Origin: UBA1402 sp964488495
Lineage (GTDB): Bacteria; Bacteroidota; Bacteroidia; Bacteroidales; UBA1402
Length of the DNA: 11,704 nt
NCBI GenBank assembly: GCA_964488495.1
Contig: CAZAUQ010000058.1
Coordinates: 1-11,704 of the forward strand
Direction of reading: 5' to 3'
A program made the translations under genes and the position numbers. Of this stretch, positions 1 to 6,875 are shown piece after piece (within the stretch, counting starts at the first letter, position 1; the number at the start of each line of letters is the position of its first letter). Under the pieces are notes generated by a model that ran no database searches, had not been told where the DNA came from, and worked only from the letters and a program-made list of their open reading frames with translations.

Positions 1-20
1 CTCAAATCTGCATACAACAA

Positions 21-57
21 AAAAGACACCCGCAAATTCAATTGCAGGTGTCTTTTC
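21..57 (-). terminator. Rho-independent terminator of the tRNA gene
   Basis: An inverted repeat pairs 24-35 with 42-53, with one C-A mismatch (31/46) and a 6-nt loop. Read on the minus strand it follows the tRNA 3' end directly and finishes in a run of T. The plus-strand reading also ends in TCTTTT, so it could work in both directions and insulate the tRNA from whatever lies to the left. Confidence 0.8.
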
Positions 58-63
58 TTATTG

Positions 64-138
64 TGGGCCCAACTGGGCTTGAACCAGTGACCCCCTGATT
101 ATGAGTCAGGTGCTGCTAACCAACTGAGCTATGGGCCC
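64..138 (-). tRNA. tRNA with CAU anticodon, probably Ile2 (lysidine type) or elongator Met
   Basis: On the minus strand a full cloverleaf folds. The acceptor stem GGGCCCA pairs with TGGGCCC, the anticodon stem CCTGA/TCAGG closes loop CTCATAA (anticodon at 101-103), the T-arm ACTGG/CCAGT closes TTCAAGC, and the discriminator is A. CCA is not encoded (ACA follows), so it must be added by the CCA enzyme. It is not the initiator tRNA: pair 1-72 is G-C and the anticodon stem lacks the three G-C pairs. Pairs C4-G69 and C5-G68 match those of E. coli tRNA-Ile2, recognised by the lysidine synthetase TilS, and differ from E. coli elongator Met. This favours Ile2 reading AUA, but sequence alone cannot settle it. 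Oddity: the D-arm holds one extra base (TTAGCAGC rather than the usual TTAGAGC), which leaves either a C-C mismatch or a bulged C in the D-stem. Confidence 0.95.
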
Positions 139-167
139 GCTTTGGAGTTGCCTCCGCAAAGCGGCTG

Positions 168-199
168 CAATATTACTGCTTTTTAATGAAACTGCCAAG
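168..199 (-). promoter_or_regulatory. Possible promoter of the tRNA gene
   Basis: On the minus strand a CTTG (196-199) lies 20 bp before TAATATTG (168-175), one mismatch from the Bacteroidetes -7 element TAnnTTTG. The transcript would begin roughly 20-25 nt before the tRNA 5' end at 138. Spacing is right but the match is imperfect. Confidence 0.4.
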
Positions 200-218
200 G
201 ACGAAACGTAATTTTTCT

Positions 219-250
219 TTTGGATTTTGCTGAGCCATCTCTTATCTTTG
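219..250 (+). promoter_or_regulatory. Bacteroidetes-type promoter of the five-gene cluster
   Basis: TTTG at 219-222 (-33 element), a 20-bp spacer, then TATCTTTG at 243-250, an exact match to TAnnTTTG. It lies about 78 bp ahead of the first start codon at 328 and faces the cluster that runs to 5682. The GC-rich untranslated leader (about 255-327) shows no riboswitch that I recognise. Confidence 0.7.
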
Positions 251-327
251 TACACCTTCCGGAGAAAGCTTCCGGCAAGGCGCGGGGCTGTGGTAAAGCT
301 GAGCCTCTGTATTTAAACTAAAAATGT

Positions 328-933
328 ATGTCGGAAAAAGATAACTCACATATTTTACTGACCATCTGGGGCCTCTCGTACAGCCGCATGAAATCGGGCG
401 CTTACATTCTGATTCTGGCTGAGGCTAACGGAGACAGACGCTTACCCATCATTATAGGCTCAGGCGAGGCCCAGGCCATTTCGTTTTCGCTGGAGAAAAA
501 AACGCCTCCGCGCCCGCTTACCCACGATCTGATGGCTTCCATGTGTCAGGCTTTCGGGCTGGAGCTCAAAGAGGTTTATATTTCGGATTGCGTGGAAGAT
601 GTGTTTTACTCGGAGCTCTATTTTGAGCACAAGGGGGAGCAGATTACCCTGAGCTCCAGGACCTCCGATGCGGTAGCTTTGGCCCTGAGGGTGGGGGCTC
701 CCATTTACACCACCGAAAACATCCTGCGCAAGCGGGGCATGGTGTTCGAAGAGAAAGAACAGGGCAGCGGGCAGCGTTTGATTGTAAAAAAGGTCCGCGA
801 CGAGGAAACCTGGGAAGACGCTACCGACGAGGAATTGATGGAAGCCTTGAAAAAAGCCGTTGAACAGGAAGAATACGAGCAGGCCTCCATGATACGGGAC
901 GAATTGAAAAAACGCAAAGAAGCCAATTCCTGA
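328..933 (+). CDS. Bifunctional nuclease (BFN/DUF151) with C-terminal UVR motif
   Basis: A 201-residue cytoplasmic protein with two parts. Residues about 9-155 match the DNase/RNase 'bifunctional nuclease' family (DUF151, PF02577): the RRLPIIIGSGEAQAI strand-loop (37-51), RPLTHDLM (62-69) and SRTSDAVALALRVGAPIY (110-127) are its hallmark blocks. Residues about 167-197 (EELMEALKKAVEQEEYEQA onward) form a UVR motif, the helical hairpin through which UvrB and UvrC interact. Family members have been reported to degrade DNA and RNA; the UVR part suggests docking to another repair or ribosome-linked protein, which is inference. It is first in a tight cluster, 4 nt before rsmE. The ATG at 328 lies in AAAATGTATG; the earlier ATG at 324 is out of frame. 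No Shine-Dalgarno is present, as is normal in this phylum. Length fits Bacteroidetes homologues. Confidence 0.9.
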   Translation: MSEKDNSHILLTIWGLSYSRMKSGAYILILAEANGDRRLPIIIGSGEAQAISFSLEKKTPPRPLTHDLMASMCQAFGLELKEVYISDCVEDVFYSELYFEHKGEQITLSSRTSDAVALALRVGAPIYTTENILRKRGMVFEEKEQGSGQRLIVKKVRDEETWEDATDEELMEALKKAVEQEEYEQASMIRDELKKRKEANS

Positions 934-937
934 TCCT

Positions 938-1636
938 ATGCCTGTATTTTATACTCCCGATATTGCCGTTCAGGCCTGTCTTCCGGCAGAGGAAGCAGCT
1001 CATTGTATCAAGGTGTTGCGCCTCAAGGCGGGCGACGAAGTTTGTCTGGCCGACGGCAAGGGGCATTTTTACCGTGCCCGTATCAGCAGGGCGGATGTAA
1101 AGAACTGCGAGGTGGAAATTCTGGAGGTCCTGCCTCAGGTCAGCGATTCCATAGGCCTGCATTTGGCCGTGGCTCCTACCAAGAACGCCGACCGCATGGA
1201 ATGGATGGCCGAGAAGCTGACCGAACTGGGCATCGACAGCCTCGGCTTTGTGCTCAGTGACCATTCCGAGCGCAGGCAGCTCAAGACCGATCGTATCGTT
1301 AAGATTGCCGTGGCAGCCATGAAGCAATCGGAGCGCTCGCTGCTGCCGGAAATCAGGGAGATGCTTGATTTTGAACAAGTGGTGCGTCAAGACTTCGACG
1401 GGCAAAAATTCATAGCTCATTGCTGGCCCGACGAAGAAAAGCCCTTTATCAAAGAAGTTTACCGGCCGGGTAAGCCTGTCCTGCTGCTGATAGGCCCCGA
1501 AGGCGATTTCAGCCGCGAAGAGGTGGCTTTGGCCAAGTCGCTGGGCTTCAAATCCGTTTCCCTGGGAAACAATCGCCTGCGCACCGAAACCGCGGCCTTT
1601 TTTGTGGCCGCCGCTATCCGATTAGCCAATATGTAA
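938..1636 (+). CDS. rsmE: 16S rRNA (uracil(1498)-N3)-methyltransferase RsmE
   Basis: RsmE methylates N3 of U1498 in 16S rRNA of the assembled small subunit, using S-adenosylmethionine. The 232 residues fit the family (about 230-250). The N-terminal PUA-like RNA-binding barrel (about 1-70) contains HCIKVLRLKAGDEV (22-35). The C-terminal SPOUT domain (about 73-232) shows AVAPTKNADRMEWMAEKLTELG (start 77), KQSERSLLPEI (129-139), the knot signature GPEGDFS (186-192) and LGNNRLRTETAA (209-220), which builds the cofactor pocket. The start ATG is 4 nt after the upstream stop, so translation is probably coupled. The next gene begins 10 nt downstream. Confidence 0.96.
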   Translation: MPVFYTPDIAVQACLPAEEAAHCIKVLRLKAGDEVCLADGKGHFYRARISRADVKNCEVEILEVLPQVSDSIGLHLAVAPTKNADRMEWMAEKLTELGIDSLGFVLSDHSERRQLKTDRIVKIAVAAMKQSERSLLPEIREMLDFEQVVRQDFDGQKFIAHCWPDEEKPFIKEVYRPGKPVLLLIGPEGDFSREEVALAKSLGFKSVSLGNNRLRTETAAFFVAAAIRLANM

Positions 1637-1646
1637 TTTTTTAATT

Positions 1647-2681
1647 ATGAATCACATAGAACGTTTTTACGCCACCATACGTCATCAAAAAACAGATTAT
1701 CCCGCCTCCTGGCTGGGCATACCAGATAAAGCGGCCCTGCCGGCCCTGTACAAGCATTTTGGCGTGGACAATATGATAGCTCTCAAAGCCAGAATCAACG
1801 ACGACATTTTCCCTGTGGAAATGCCTTACCATTCGCCCACGAGCAACGCCATTTATGCCGCTTTCGATTTTGCCAAGAAAAAGCAAGGCTCCCCCGACGA
1901 GCGTACACTGACGGCTCCCGGTTTTTTCGAAGATTACAGCGATCCGGCCGATGTGGACAAATTTGACTGGCCCGATCCCGAAAAATACATCGACCCCGCG
2001 CTTTGCCGCAAGGTGGTGGACGAAGTGCCCGAGGGCTATGCCGTGATGGGCGTGGTGTGGTCGGCCCATTTTCAGGATGCCTGTGCGGCTTTTGGCATGG
2101 AAACGGCTCTGATGAATATGATGCTGGCTCCGGAATTGTTTATGGCCGTCACCAACAAGATTGTGGATTTTTATCTGCGGGCCAACGAGATTTTTTACGA
2201 AGCCACCCGGGGCAAACTGCATGCCGTTTTGATCGGCAACGACCTGGGCAGTCAGAACGGCCTGATGATTTCGCCCGAAGCCGTACGCGAATTTGTGTTG
2301 CCCGGCACCCGTAAGCTGGTGCAACAGGCCAAACGTTTCGGCCTGGAAGTGATGCATCATTCCTGCGGCTCCATCCACGACGTCATTCCCGATCTGATCG
2401 AAGCCGGAGCCGATGTCATTCACCCCATACAAGCCCTGGCGGCCGGCATGGAACCGGGCAGGCTCAAAACAGATTTCCCCGCTGCCAGCTTTTGCGGTGG
2501 GGTAGATGCCCAGTATTTACTGGTGCACGGCAGTCCCGACGAGGTGCGGGCCAAGGTGCGCGAACTCAAGGCGCTGTTCCCGACGGGCCTGATTTTTTCT
2601 CCCAGTCACGAAGCCATTCTCAAGGATATTCCCCCGGCCAACATCGAAGCCCTATTCGACGAAGTATGCAAAACACACTGA
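1647..2681 (+). CDS. URO-D superfamily protein, methyltransferase-like (not HemE)
   Basis: A 344-residue TIM-barrel protein of the uroporphyrinogen decarboxylase superfamily. It lacks the N-terminal arginine-rich RQAGRY signature and substrate-binding arginines of HemE, so heme synthesis is unlikely. It does carry a His-X-Cys (H238-S-C240 in MHHSCGS) and a later Cys (C283 in FCGGVD). This is the zinc-binding H-X-C...C pattern of the MtaA/MtbA/CmuA corrinoid-dependent methyltransferase branch. Other conserved stretches are GNDLGSQNGLMISP (197-210) and IFSPSHEAILKDIPP (316-330). The likely role is methyl transfer between a zinc-activated thiol and a methyl carrier, but the substrate cannot be read from sequence; no corrinoid protein is encoded nearby. 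It follows rsmE by 10 nt and its last 16 nt overlap the next gene in another frame. Homologues in gut Bacteroidetes are usually annotated only as 'uroporphyrinogen decarboxylase family'. Confidence 0.85.
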   Translation: MNHIERFYATIRHQKTDYPASWLGIPDKAALPALYKHFGVDNMIALKARINDDIFPVEMPYHSPTSNAIYAAFDFAKKKQGSPDERTLTAPGFFEDYSDPADVDKFDWPDPEKYIDPALCRKVVDEVPEGYAVMGVVWSAHFQDACAAFGMETALMNMMLAPELFMAVTNKIVDFYLRANEIFYEATRGKLHAVLIGNDLGSQNGLMISPEAVREFVLPGTRKLVQQAKRFGLEVMHHSCGSIHDVIPDLIEAGADVIHPIQALAAGMEPGRLKTDFPAASFCGGVDAQYLLVHGSPDEVRAKVRELKALFPTGLIFSPSHEAILKDIPPANIEALFDEVCKTH

Positions 2682-3379
2682 ACACAGCTGCCGGGGTAAA
2701 AGCAGCCCTTTTGAGTTATGCCCGTCACGAAAAAGCCGTCGGATTGAGCCGCTTTTTCAAAACCGGCCCCGGCCAATACGGCGAGGGCGACCTTTTTTGC
2801 GGGGTAATGGTGCCTCAGGTGCGTTCGGTGGCCCGGCAGGCTCACGATTTGAACAGGGACGAAGTCGAAATCCTGCTTCAGGACGATGTGCACGAAGTTC
2901 GCCTCTGCGGATTCCTGATTCTGGTGGATCAATACCGCAGGCAGCCCAAAAATCGAGCCGGGGTCGTCGATTATTATTTAAGCCGTTTACACCGGGCCAA
3001 CAACTGGGACCTGGTAGACCTGAGCGCTCCAAGGATTCTGGGGCACTGGCTGCTTGACCACGACCGCTCCGTATTGTATCGTCTCAGCGAGAGTGCATTG
3101 CTTTGGGAGCAAAGAGTAGCCATTGTCAGCACCATGATTCTGATTGATCACGGTCAGTTTGACGATACCCTGGCCCTGGTCAAAAAGCAAATGCAACATC
3201 CGCACGACCTGATGCACAAGGCCAACGGCTGGATGCTCCGCGAAATCGGCAAGCGCGACCGCAGCGTGCTGACGGCCTTTTTGGAGGAATACGCCACCCG
3301 GCTGCCCCGCACCACCTTACGTTACGCCATTGAACATTATTCAGCCGAAGAACGGCAGTATTATCTAAAGAAGAAATGA
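2666..3379 (+). CDS. AlkD-like DNA alkylation repair glycosylase
   Basis: A 237-residue all-helical HEAT-repeat protein of the DNA alkylation repair family (PF08713). Bacillus cereus AlkD excises N3- and N7-alkylpurines without flipping the base, using W109, D113, R148 and W187. Here the equivalents are visible at near-identical spacing: W114 and D118 in NNWDLVDLS, R150 in WEQRVAIV, and W189 in KANGWMLREIGK. Activity is therefore likely preserved. The start is set at ATG 2666: the open frame extends upstream to 2492, but that part lies inside the preceding gene and has the composition of an out-of-frame read, whereas 2666 gives the normal family length. The result is a 16-nt overlap with the URO-D-like gene and a 4-nt ATGA overlap with the helicase gene, so translation of the three is probably coupled. 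Confidence 0.92.
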   Translation: MQNTLNTAAGVKAALLSYARHEKAVGLSRFFKTGPGQYGEGDLFCGVMVPQVRSVARQAHDLNRDEVEILLQDDVHEVRLCGFLILVDQYRRQPKNRAGVVDYYLSRLHRANNWDLVDLSAPRILGHWLLDHDRSVLYRLSESALLWEQRVAIVSTMILIDHGQFDDTLALVKKQMQHPHDLMHKANGWMLREIGKRDRSVLTAFLEEYATRLPRTTLRYAIEHYSAEERQYYLKKK

Positions 3380-5682
3380 GTCCGGGACCGGGCAGACCGC
3401 TGCACATACAGGAACAAAAGGAACTGATCAGGAGCAATGCCGGCCTGGAGCTGGCCTTTGATTACATCTGCAGTACCGGCGAACCTGTTTTTTTGACCGG
3501 CAAGGCCGGCACCGGCAAAACCACCTTTTTGCAACGACTCAAAAAAGAAGTCAACAAACGCGCGGTGGTGTTGGCTCCAACGGGGGTAGCCGCCATCAAT
3601 GCCGGCGGTATGACCATTCATTCCTTTTTCCAGTTGCCTTTTGGCCCTTACGTCCCCGGCCCTAAACGCGAAAAAACGGAGGGGGACAAACAGCAGAGCC
3701 ATAAATTGCGTAAAGAAAAAATCAACCTTATCCGCAGCCTCGATCTCCTGATCATCGACGAAATAAGTATGGTACGGGCCGATTTGCTGGATGCCGTCAG
3801 CGACAATCTTTGCCGTTACCGCCGCGACAGCCGGCCTTTTGGCGGTGTGCAGCTGCTGATGATAGGCGATGTGCAGCAATTGGCTCCGGTGGCCAAAGAC
3901 GACGAATGGGCTCTGTTGCGTACGGTGTACGATTCTCCCTATTTTTTCAGCAGCCAGGCTTTGTCGAAAACGCATTACACCACCATTGCCCTCACCGAAG
4001 TGTTCAGGCAGTCGGATGCTTATTTTCTGGATCTGCTCAACAAGGTGCGCGACAACAAGCTGGACGAAGCGGGCTTCCGTATGCTCAATCAACGATACAT
4101 TCCGGGATTCAGTCCCGACGATGCCGAAGGCTACATCACCCTGACCACGCACAATTATCAGGCGCAGTCCATCAACGAAGGTAAGCTGGCAGCCATCGGG
4201 CAGCCGGAGTACTGCTACAAGTCCAGAGTGCAGGGCCTGTTCCCCGAATCTTCCTTCCCGACCAATCAGGAACTGGTGCTCAAAAAGGGAGCCCAGGTGA
4301 TGTTTGTCAAAAACGATTCTTCGCCCGAAAGGCTCTATTTTAACGGGAAAATCGGTCAGATTACCGATTTGGGCGAGGACTATATTTGTGTTCAATGCGA
4401 GGGCGATTCACAGGAAGTCATGGTTCAGCCCGAGCAATGGTTCAACACCAAATACACCCTCGACCCCGATACCAAAGACATCGAAGAAACGGTCGAAGGC
4501 GTTTTTGAGCAATACCCGCTCAAACTGGCCTGGGCCATCACCATACACAAAAGCCAGGGCCTGACTTTTGAGAAGGTAATCATCGACGCGGCTTCTGCTT
4601 TTGCCCACGGCCAGGTCTATGTGGCGCTGAGCCGCTGCAAAACCCTGGAGGGTATAGTGCTCAATCGCCCCCTGAGCCGCCACGTGCTCAAGGACGATGC
4701 AGTGGTGAGCGCCTTCAGCAGAGAGATGCTGAACCATCCTCCCGACCGGCAGCAGTTACTCAAAGCCAGACGGGAGTATTTCATCGATCAGCTGCTGGAC
4801 TTGTTCGATTTTCAGGAATTGCTGCTGAGCCTGCGATTGTTCAATCAACAATGCCGCGATCAGCTCGAAGCCTTGTATCCGGCTTACGTTGCAGGGGTGG
4901 GCAGTGCCTGTCCGGCCTGTCTGAACGAAATAACCGGCGTCGGCCTTGCTTTCGGAAATCAAATCCGGCGAATGTCCGAAACCTGTGCCGAGCTGGAACA
5001 AGAGCCTCAGTTGCAGGAGCGTGTTCATAAGGCCGGGCTCTATTTTGCCGAAAAGTTGCAACAGATTGTAGGGACCGTTTTGGCTGCCGGCTTACCCGAG
5101 CTGGACAACAAAGAGAGCCGGCAGTTGCTCGAAAAAGCCTTTAGCCGCCTGGAACAGGAATACGATTACAAGGCCGGACTGATGCGGGAATTTTCGCTGA
5201 GAGCCTTTACGGTAGAGGAATACCTTAGTCTCAGGGCTCAACTCCTGCTCAAATCCGAGGAACGCAAAAAGAAATCCGGCAGCAAAAAAGAGAAAAAGGC
5301 CAAGAAAACCAGTCCGGCTTATTCCGCCTACGAAGAGGCCGAAAGAGAAGCCCAAAGAGAGGCCGAAAGAGAGAACGAGAGAGAAGTCGTCGACTATCAG
5401 TACGAAGACGAAACGGAACAGGAAGCTCCGCCGGCCGGCAGCGCCGATATCGCTCATCCGCTGCTGTATCAGCAGCTGGCGGCTTGGAGGCGACAAGAAG
5501 CCCGCGAGCTGGGACGTCCGGCCTACACCATACTTTCGCAGGCCGCTTTGTTGGGCATCTGCCGCCAGCCCCCGGTGAATACCAGGGAATTGAAAAAGTT
5601 GCGCGGCATAGGCCCCAAAACCTTAGAGAAATACGGCGAAAGACTGATGGAAATCATCGACAGCTATCTGGGCCTGATGTAA
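3376..5682 (+). CDS. Pif1/RecD-like SF1 DNA helicase with C-terminal HRDC domain
   Basis: A 768-residue ATP-driven helicase. All SF1B motifs are in order: motif I GKAGTGKTT (42-50), Ia APTGVAAINAGGMTIHSF (67-84), Walker B LLIIDEIS (124-131), motif III GDVQQLAP (164-171), motif IV TEVFRQ (207-212), motif V/VI region HKSQGLTFE (about 390-398) and VYVALSRC (about 414-421). The sequence resembles the Pif1 branch of the RecD/Pif1 group. After a helical middle part (about 450-620) comes a charged linker (about 627-690, Lys-rich then Glu/Arg repeats). An HRDC domain follows (about 694-765, with LRGIGPKTLEKYGERL), a DNA-binding module shared with RecQ and RNase D. This architecture is common in Bacteroidetes but has no established name. 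Expected role: unwinding forks, G-quadruplexes or repair intermediates. The ATG at 3376 overlaps the alkD-like stop by 4 nt. No clear terminator follows; the 75 bp before the convergent porT hold only a weak 18-bp imperfect repeat. Confidence 0.92.
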   Translation: MSPGPGRPLHIQEQKELIRSNAGLELAFDYICSTGEPVFLTGKAGTGKTTFLQRLKKEVNKRAVVLAPTGVAAINAGGMTIHSFFQLPFGPYVPGPKREKTEGDKQQSHKLRKEKINLIRSLDLLIIDEISMVRADLLDAVSDNLCRYRRDSRPFGGVQLLMIGDVQQLAPVAKDDEWALLRTVYDSPYFFSSQALSKTHYTTIALTEVFRQSDAYFLDLLNKVRDNKLDEAGFRMLNQRYIPGFSPDDAEGYITLTTHNYQAQSINEGKLAAIGQPEYCYKSRVQGLFPESSFPTNQELVLKKGAQVMFVKNDSSPERLYFNGKIGQITDLGEDYICVQCEGDSQEVMVQPEQWFNTKYTLDPDTKDIEETVEGVFEQYPLKLAWAITIHKSQGLTFEKVIIDAASAFAHGQVYVALSRCKTLEGIVLNRPLSRHVLKDDAVVSAFSREMLNHPPDRQQLLKARREYFIDQLLDLFDFQELLLSLRLFNQQCRDQLEALYPAYVAGVGSACPACLNEITGVGLAFGNQIRRMSETCAELEQEPQLQERVHKAGLYFAEKLQQIVGTVLAAGLPELDNKESRQLLEKAFSRLEQEYDYKAGLMREFSLRAFTVEEYLSLRAQLLLKSEERKKKSGSKKEKKAKKTSPAYSAYEEAEREAQREAERENEREVVDYQYEDETEQEAPPAGSADIAHPLLYQQLAAWRRQEARELGRPAYTILSQAALLGICRQPPVNTRELKKLRGIGPKTLEKYGERLMEIIDSYLGLM

Positions 5683-5757
5683 GGCAATGAACCTGGTGTA
5701 GTCAATGACCTGATATAAGGTTGTGAGCTTGAGGTGTGGTAATGGATCTGAGTCAGC

Positions 5758-6471
5758 TTATTCAAACTGAAACGATAGCACGATCAGCCTGGAAGTCATC
5801 CGGTCGAAAGCATTGGTGAATTTCTGGTATGCGTCGCTGCCCTGGTCGGAACGCTCATGTTCGAAGATGTCGCCCAGTCCCAGGCAAAACTTGATTTCGG
5901 GGACCAGCCGGAAATAGGGCAGGTAGAGGTCGCAGCCGAAACCGAATTCCCAATAATAGTTCATGGCTTTGAGCAGTACTTCCTGGCGTTTGTGCCGTCC
6001 GGCGTCCAGGCCCAGGCTAATTCCGCTTATCAGATAAGGCCGGTAGTTGTCGCTGCGGGCTCCCCGGTAGCGAATACTCAGGGGCACCATAATATAGTTG
6101 GAACGGATGGGAGTGGTAATAATTTCGGAGCCGGGCTGATCCGACACCAGGGCCAGGTCTTTGGTACCGAAATGTATGGCAGGGCTCAGGCGCAGACTCA
6201 GGAAATCGGAAATGCGGTAATCGCCCAGCACGCCCACGCTAAAGCCCGGAGCATAAGAAGGAACGCTGCCGTACCACACGGCTCCGTTGTCGTCGGGAAC
6301 ACCCGAATGGTCGATGTAAAGATCCTGGGTGTGCATGCCGATAAAGAATCCAAAGTGGTAGAGTTTAAGATCTTCGTAAGGGAGGTAGCGGACCGGACTT
6401 TTAGCTGAAACCGGCCGGGGGGCAACCAGCAAAAGGCAGAGTAGTAGAAGGAAGTATATTTTTTTAACCAT
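5758..6471 (-). CDS. porT: PorT-like outer membrane protein of the type IX secretion system
   Basis: A 237-residue protein with a cleavable signal peptide (basic MVKK, hydrophobic core 5-17, likely cut after PVSA, residue 23). The mature part is rich in alternating beta-strand patterns and ends in LSFQFE with a terminal aromatic, typical of an outer membrane beta-barrel of about eight strands. The blocks LYHFGFFIGMHTQDLYI (37-53), NYIMVPLSIRYR and NYRPYLISGISLGLDAG match the PorT family, named for the Porphyromonas gingivalis protein needed for gingipain export and of similar size (about 240 residues). PorT/SprT is a required T9SS component whose exact step is unclear. It is transcribed alone, convergent with the helicase gene and divergent from the ferredoxin. 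I found no clean TAnnTTTG promoter in the 134 bp between 6471 and 6606 on this strand. A generic 'outer membrane beta-barrel' annotation is the main alternative. Confidence 0.8.
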   Translation of the reverse strand: MVKKIYFLLLLCLLLVAPRPVSAKSPVRYLPYEDLKLYHFGFFIGMHTQDLYIDHSGVPDDNGAVWYGSVPSYAPGFSVGVLGDYRISDFLSLRLSPAIHFGTKDLALVSDQPGSEIITTPIRSNYIMVPLSIRYRGARSDNYRPYLISGISLGLDAGRHKRQEVLLKAMNYYWEFGFGCDLYLPYFRLVPEIKFCLGLGDIFEHERSDQGSDAYQKFTNAFDRMTSRLIVLSFQFE

Positions 6472-6541
6472 TATGGCTGCTGTTCAAACAAGGGACATTC
6501 GGGGGATAAAACGATAATTCTCGTCAATTATTGCCAAATAG

Positions 6542-6574
6542 TTTGGTTTACTGCTCAAAAAATAATTACTTTTG
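6542..6574 (+). promoter_or_regulatory. Strong Bacteroidetes promoter of the ferredoxin gene
   Basis: TTTG at 6542-6545, a 21-bp spacer, then TACTTTTG at 6567-6574, an exact TAnnTTTG. The start codon is 31 nt beyond the element, giving a short A/T-rich leader, a setting usually linked with efficient translation in Bacteroidetes. The FeoAB gene may depend on this promoter too, since no other is visible before it. Confidence 0.75.
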
Positions 6575-6605
6575 TCCCGAATTTGTTTAAAAACTTAATC
6601 AAACT

Positions 6606-6776
6606 ATGGCATACGTAATTTATGACGATTGCATCGCATGTGGGACTTGCATAGACGAATGTCCTGTTGGCGCGATCTCCGAAGGTGATATTTACAAAAT
6701 CGATCCGGAGTTGTGTACAGAGTGTGGGGCTTGCGCGGACGTTTGTCCAACCGAAGCCATCCATCTCGACAAATAA
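6606..6776 (+). CDS. 2[4Fe-4S] ferredoxin (clostridial type)
   Basis: A 56-residue low-potential electron carrier. Two perfect cluster motifs are present: C9-x2-C12-x2-C15-x3-C19-P and C37-x2-C40-x2-C43-x3-C47-P. In such ferredoxins the first three Cys of one motif and the fourth of the other bind each cluster. The protein is acidic and small like the clostridial ferredoxins that serve pyruvate:ferredoxin oxidoreductase, hydrogenase and Rnf. Its partners are not in the window. The start codon is ATG 6606, followed by MAYVIYDDCIACG. The gene has its own promoter and terminator, and lies immediately before the ferrous iron transporter, a sensible but unproven pairing of an Fe-S consumer with iron supply. 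Confidence 0.97.
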   Translation: MAYVIYDDCIACGTCIDECPVGAISEGDIYKIDPELCTECGACADVCPTEAIHLDK

Positions 6777-6824
6777 AGCGATTCCTGCCTGTTGAGGCAT
6801 CGAAACGACTTTGCGGTGAAAAGG

Positions 6825-6857
6825 AAGCTGTCTATGGATTTTTAGGCGGCTTTTTTT
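6825..6857 (+). terminator. Terminator between ferredoxin and feoAB, rich in G-U pairs
   Basis: AAGCTGTC (6825-6832) pairs with GGCGGCTT (6845-6852) over 8 bp, two of them G-U, around a 12-nt loop, followed by T through 6857. It lies 48 nt after the ferredoxin stop and 18 nt before the feoAB start. The weak stem suggests partial read-through, giving abundant ferredoxin mRNA and less feoAB mRNA. Confidence 0.65.
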
Positions 6858-6875
6858 CGTGATAATGAGGGAAAT

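Noticed and set aside
1641..2432. 263-residue minus-strand open frame
   Set aside because: It mirrors the URO-D-like gene; low-stop antisense frames are common in GC-rich coding DNA and no family motif is present.
2492..2665. Upstream extension of the AlkD-like frame
   Set aside because: It lies inside the URO-D-like gene, reads as Gly/Arg/Ser/Gln-rich out-of-frame sequence and would exceed the family length; ATG 2666 is preferred.
1647..2681. Annotation as HemE, uroporphyrinogen decarboxylase of heme synthesis
   Set aside because: The N-terminal HemE arginine signature is missing and a zinc-type His-X-Cys pattern is present instead.
3361..4395. 344-residue open frame on the minus strand
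   Set aside because: It lies opposite the helicase motifs, which are unmistakable on the plus strand; the antisense translation has no recognisable domain.
5685..5720. 18-bp imperfect tandem repeat between the helicase gene and porT
   Set aside because: Only two diverged copies (CAATGA, then CCTG-type bases) and no hairpin; too weak to call as an element or a terminator.
5857..6408. 183-residue plus-strand open frame opposite porT
   Set aside because: The minus-strand frame has a signal peptide and PorT blocks; this one has no coherent features.
6777..6824. Independent feoAB promoter
   Set aside because: The only TTTG (6810-6813) lacks the TA of the -7 element and the nearest upstream TTG is just 11 bp from it.
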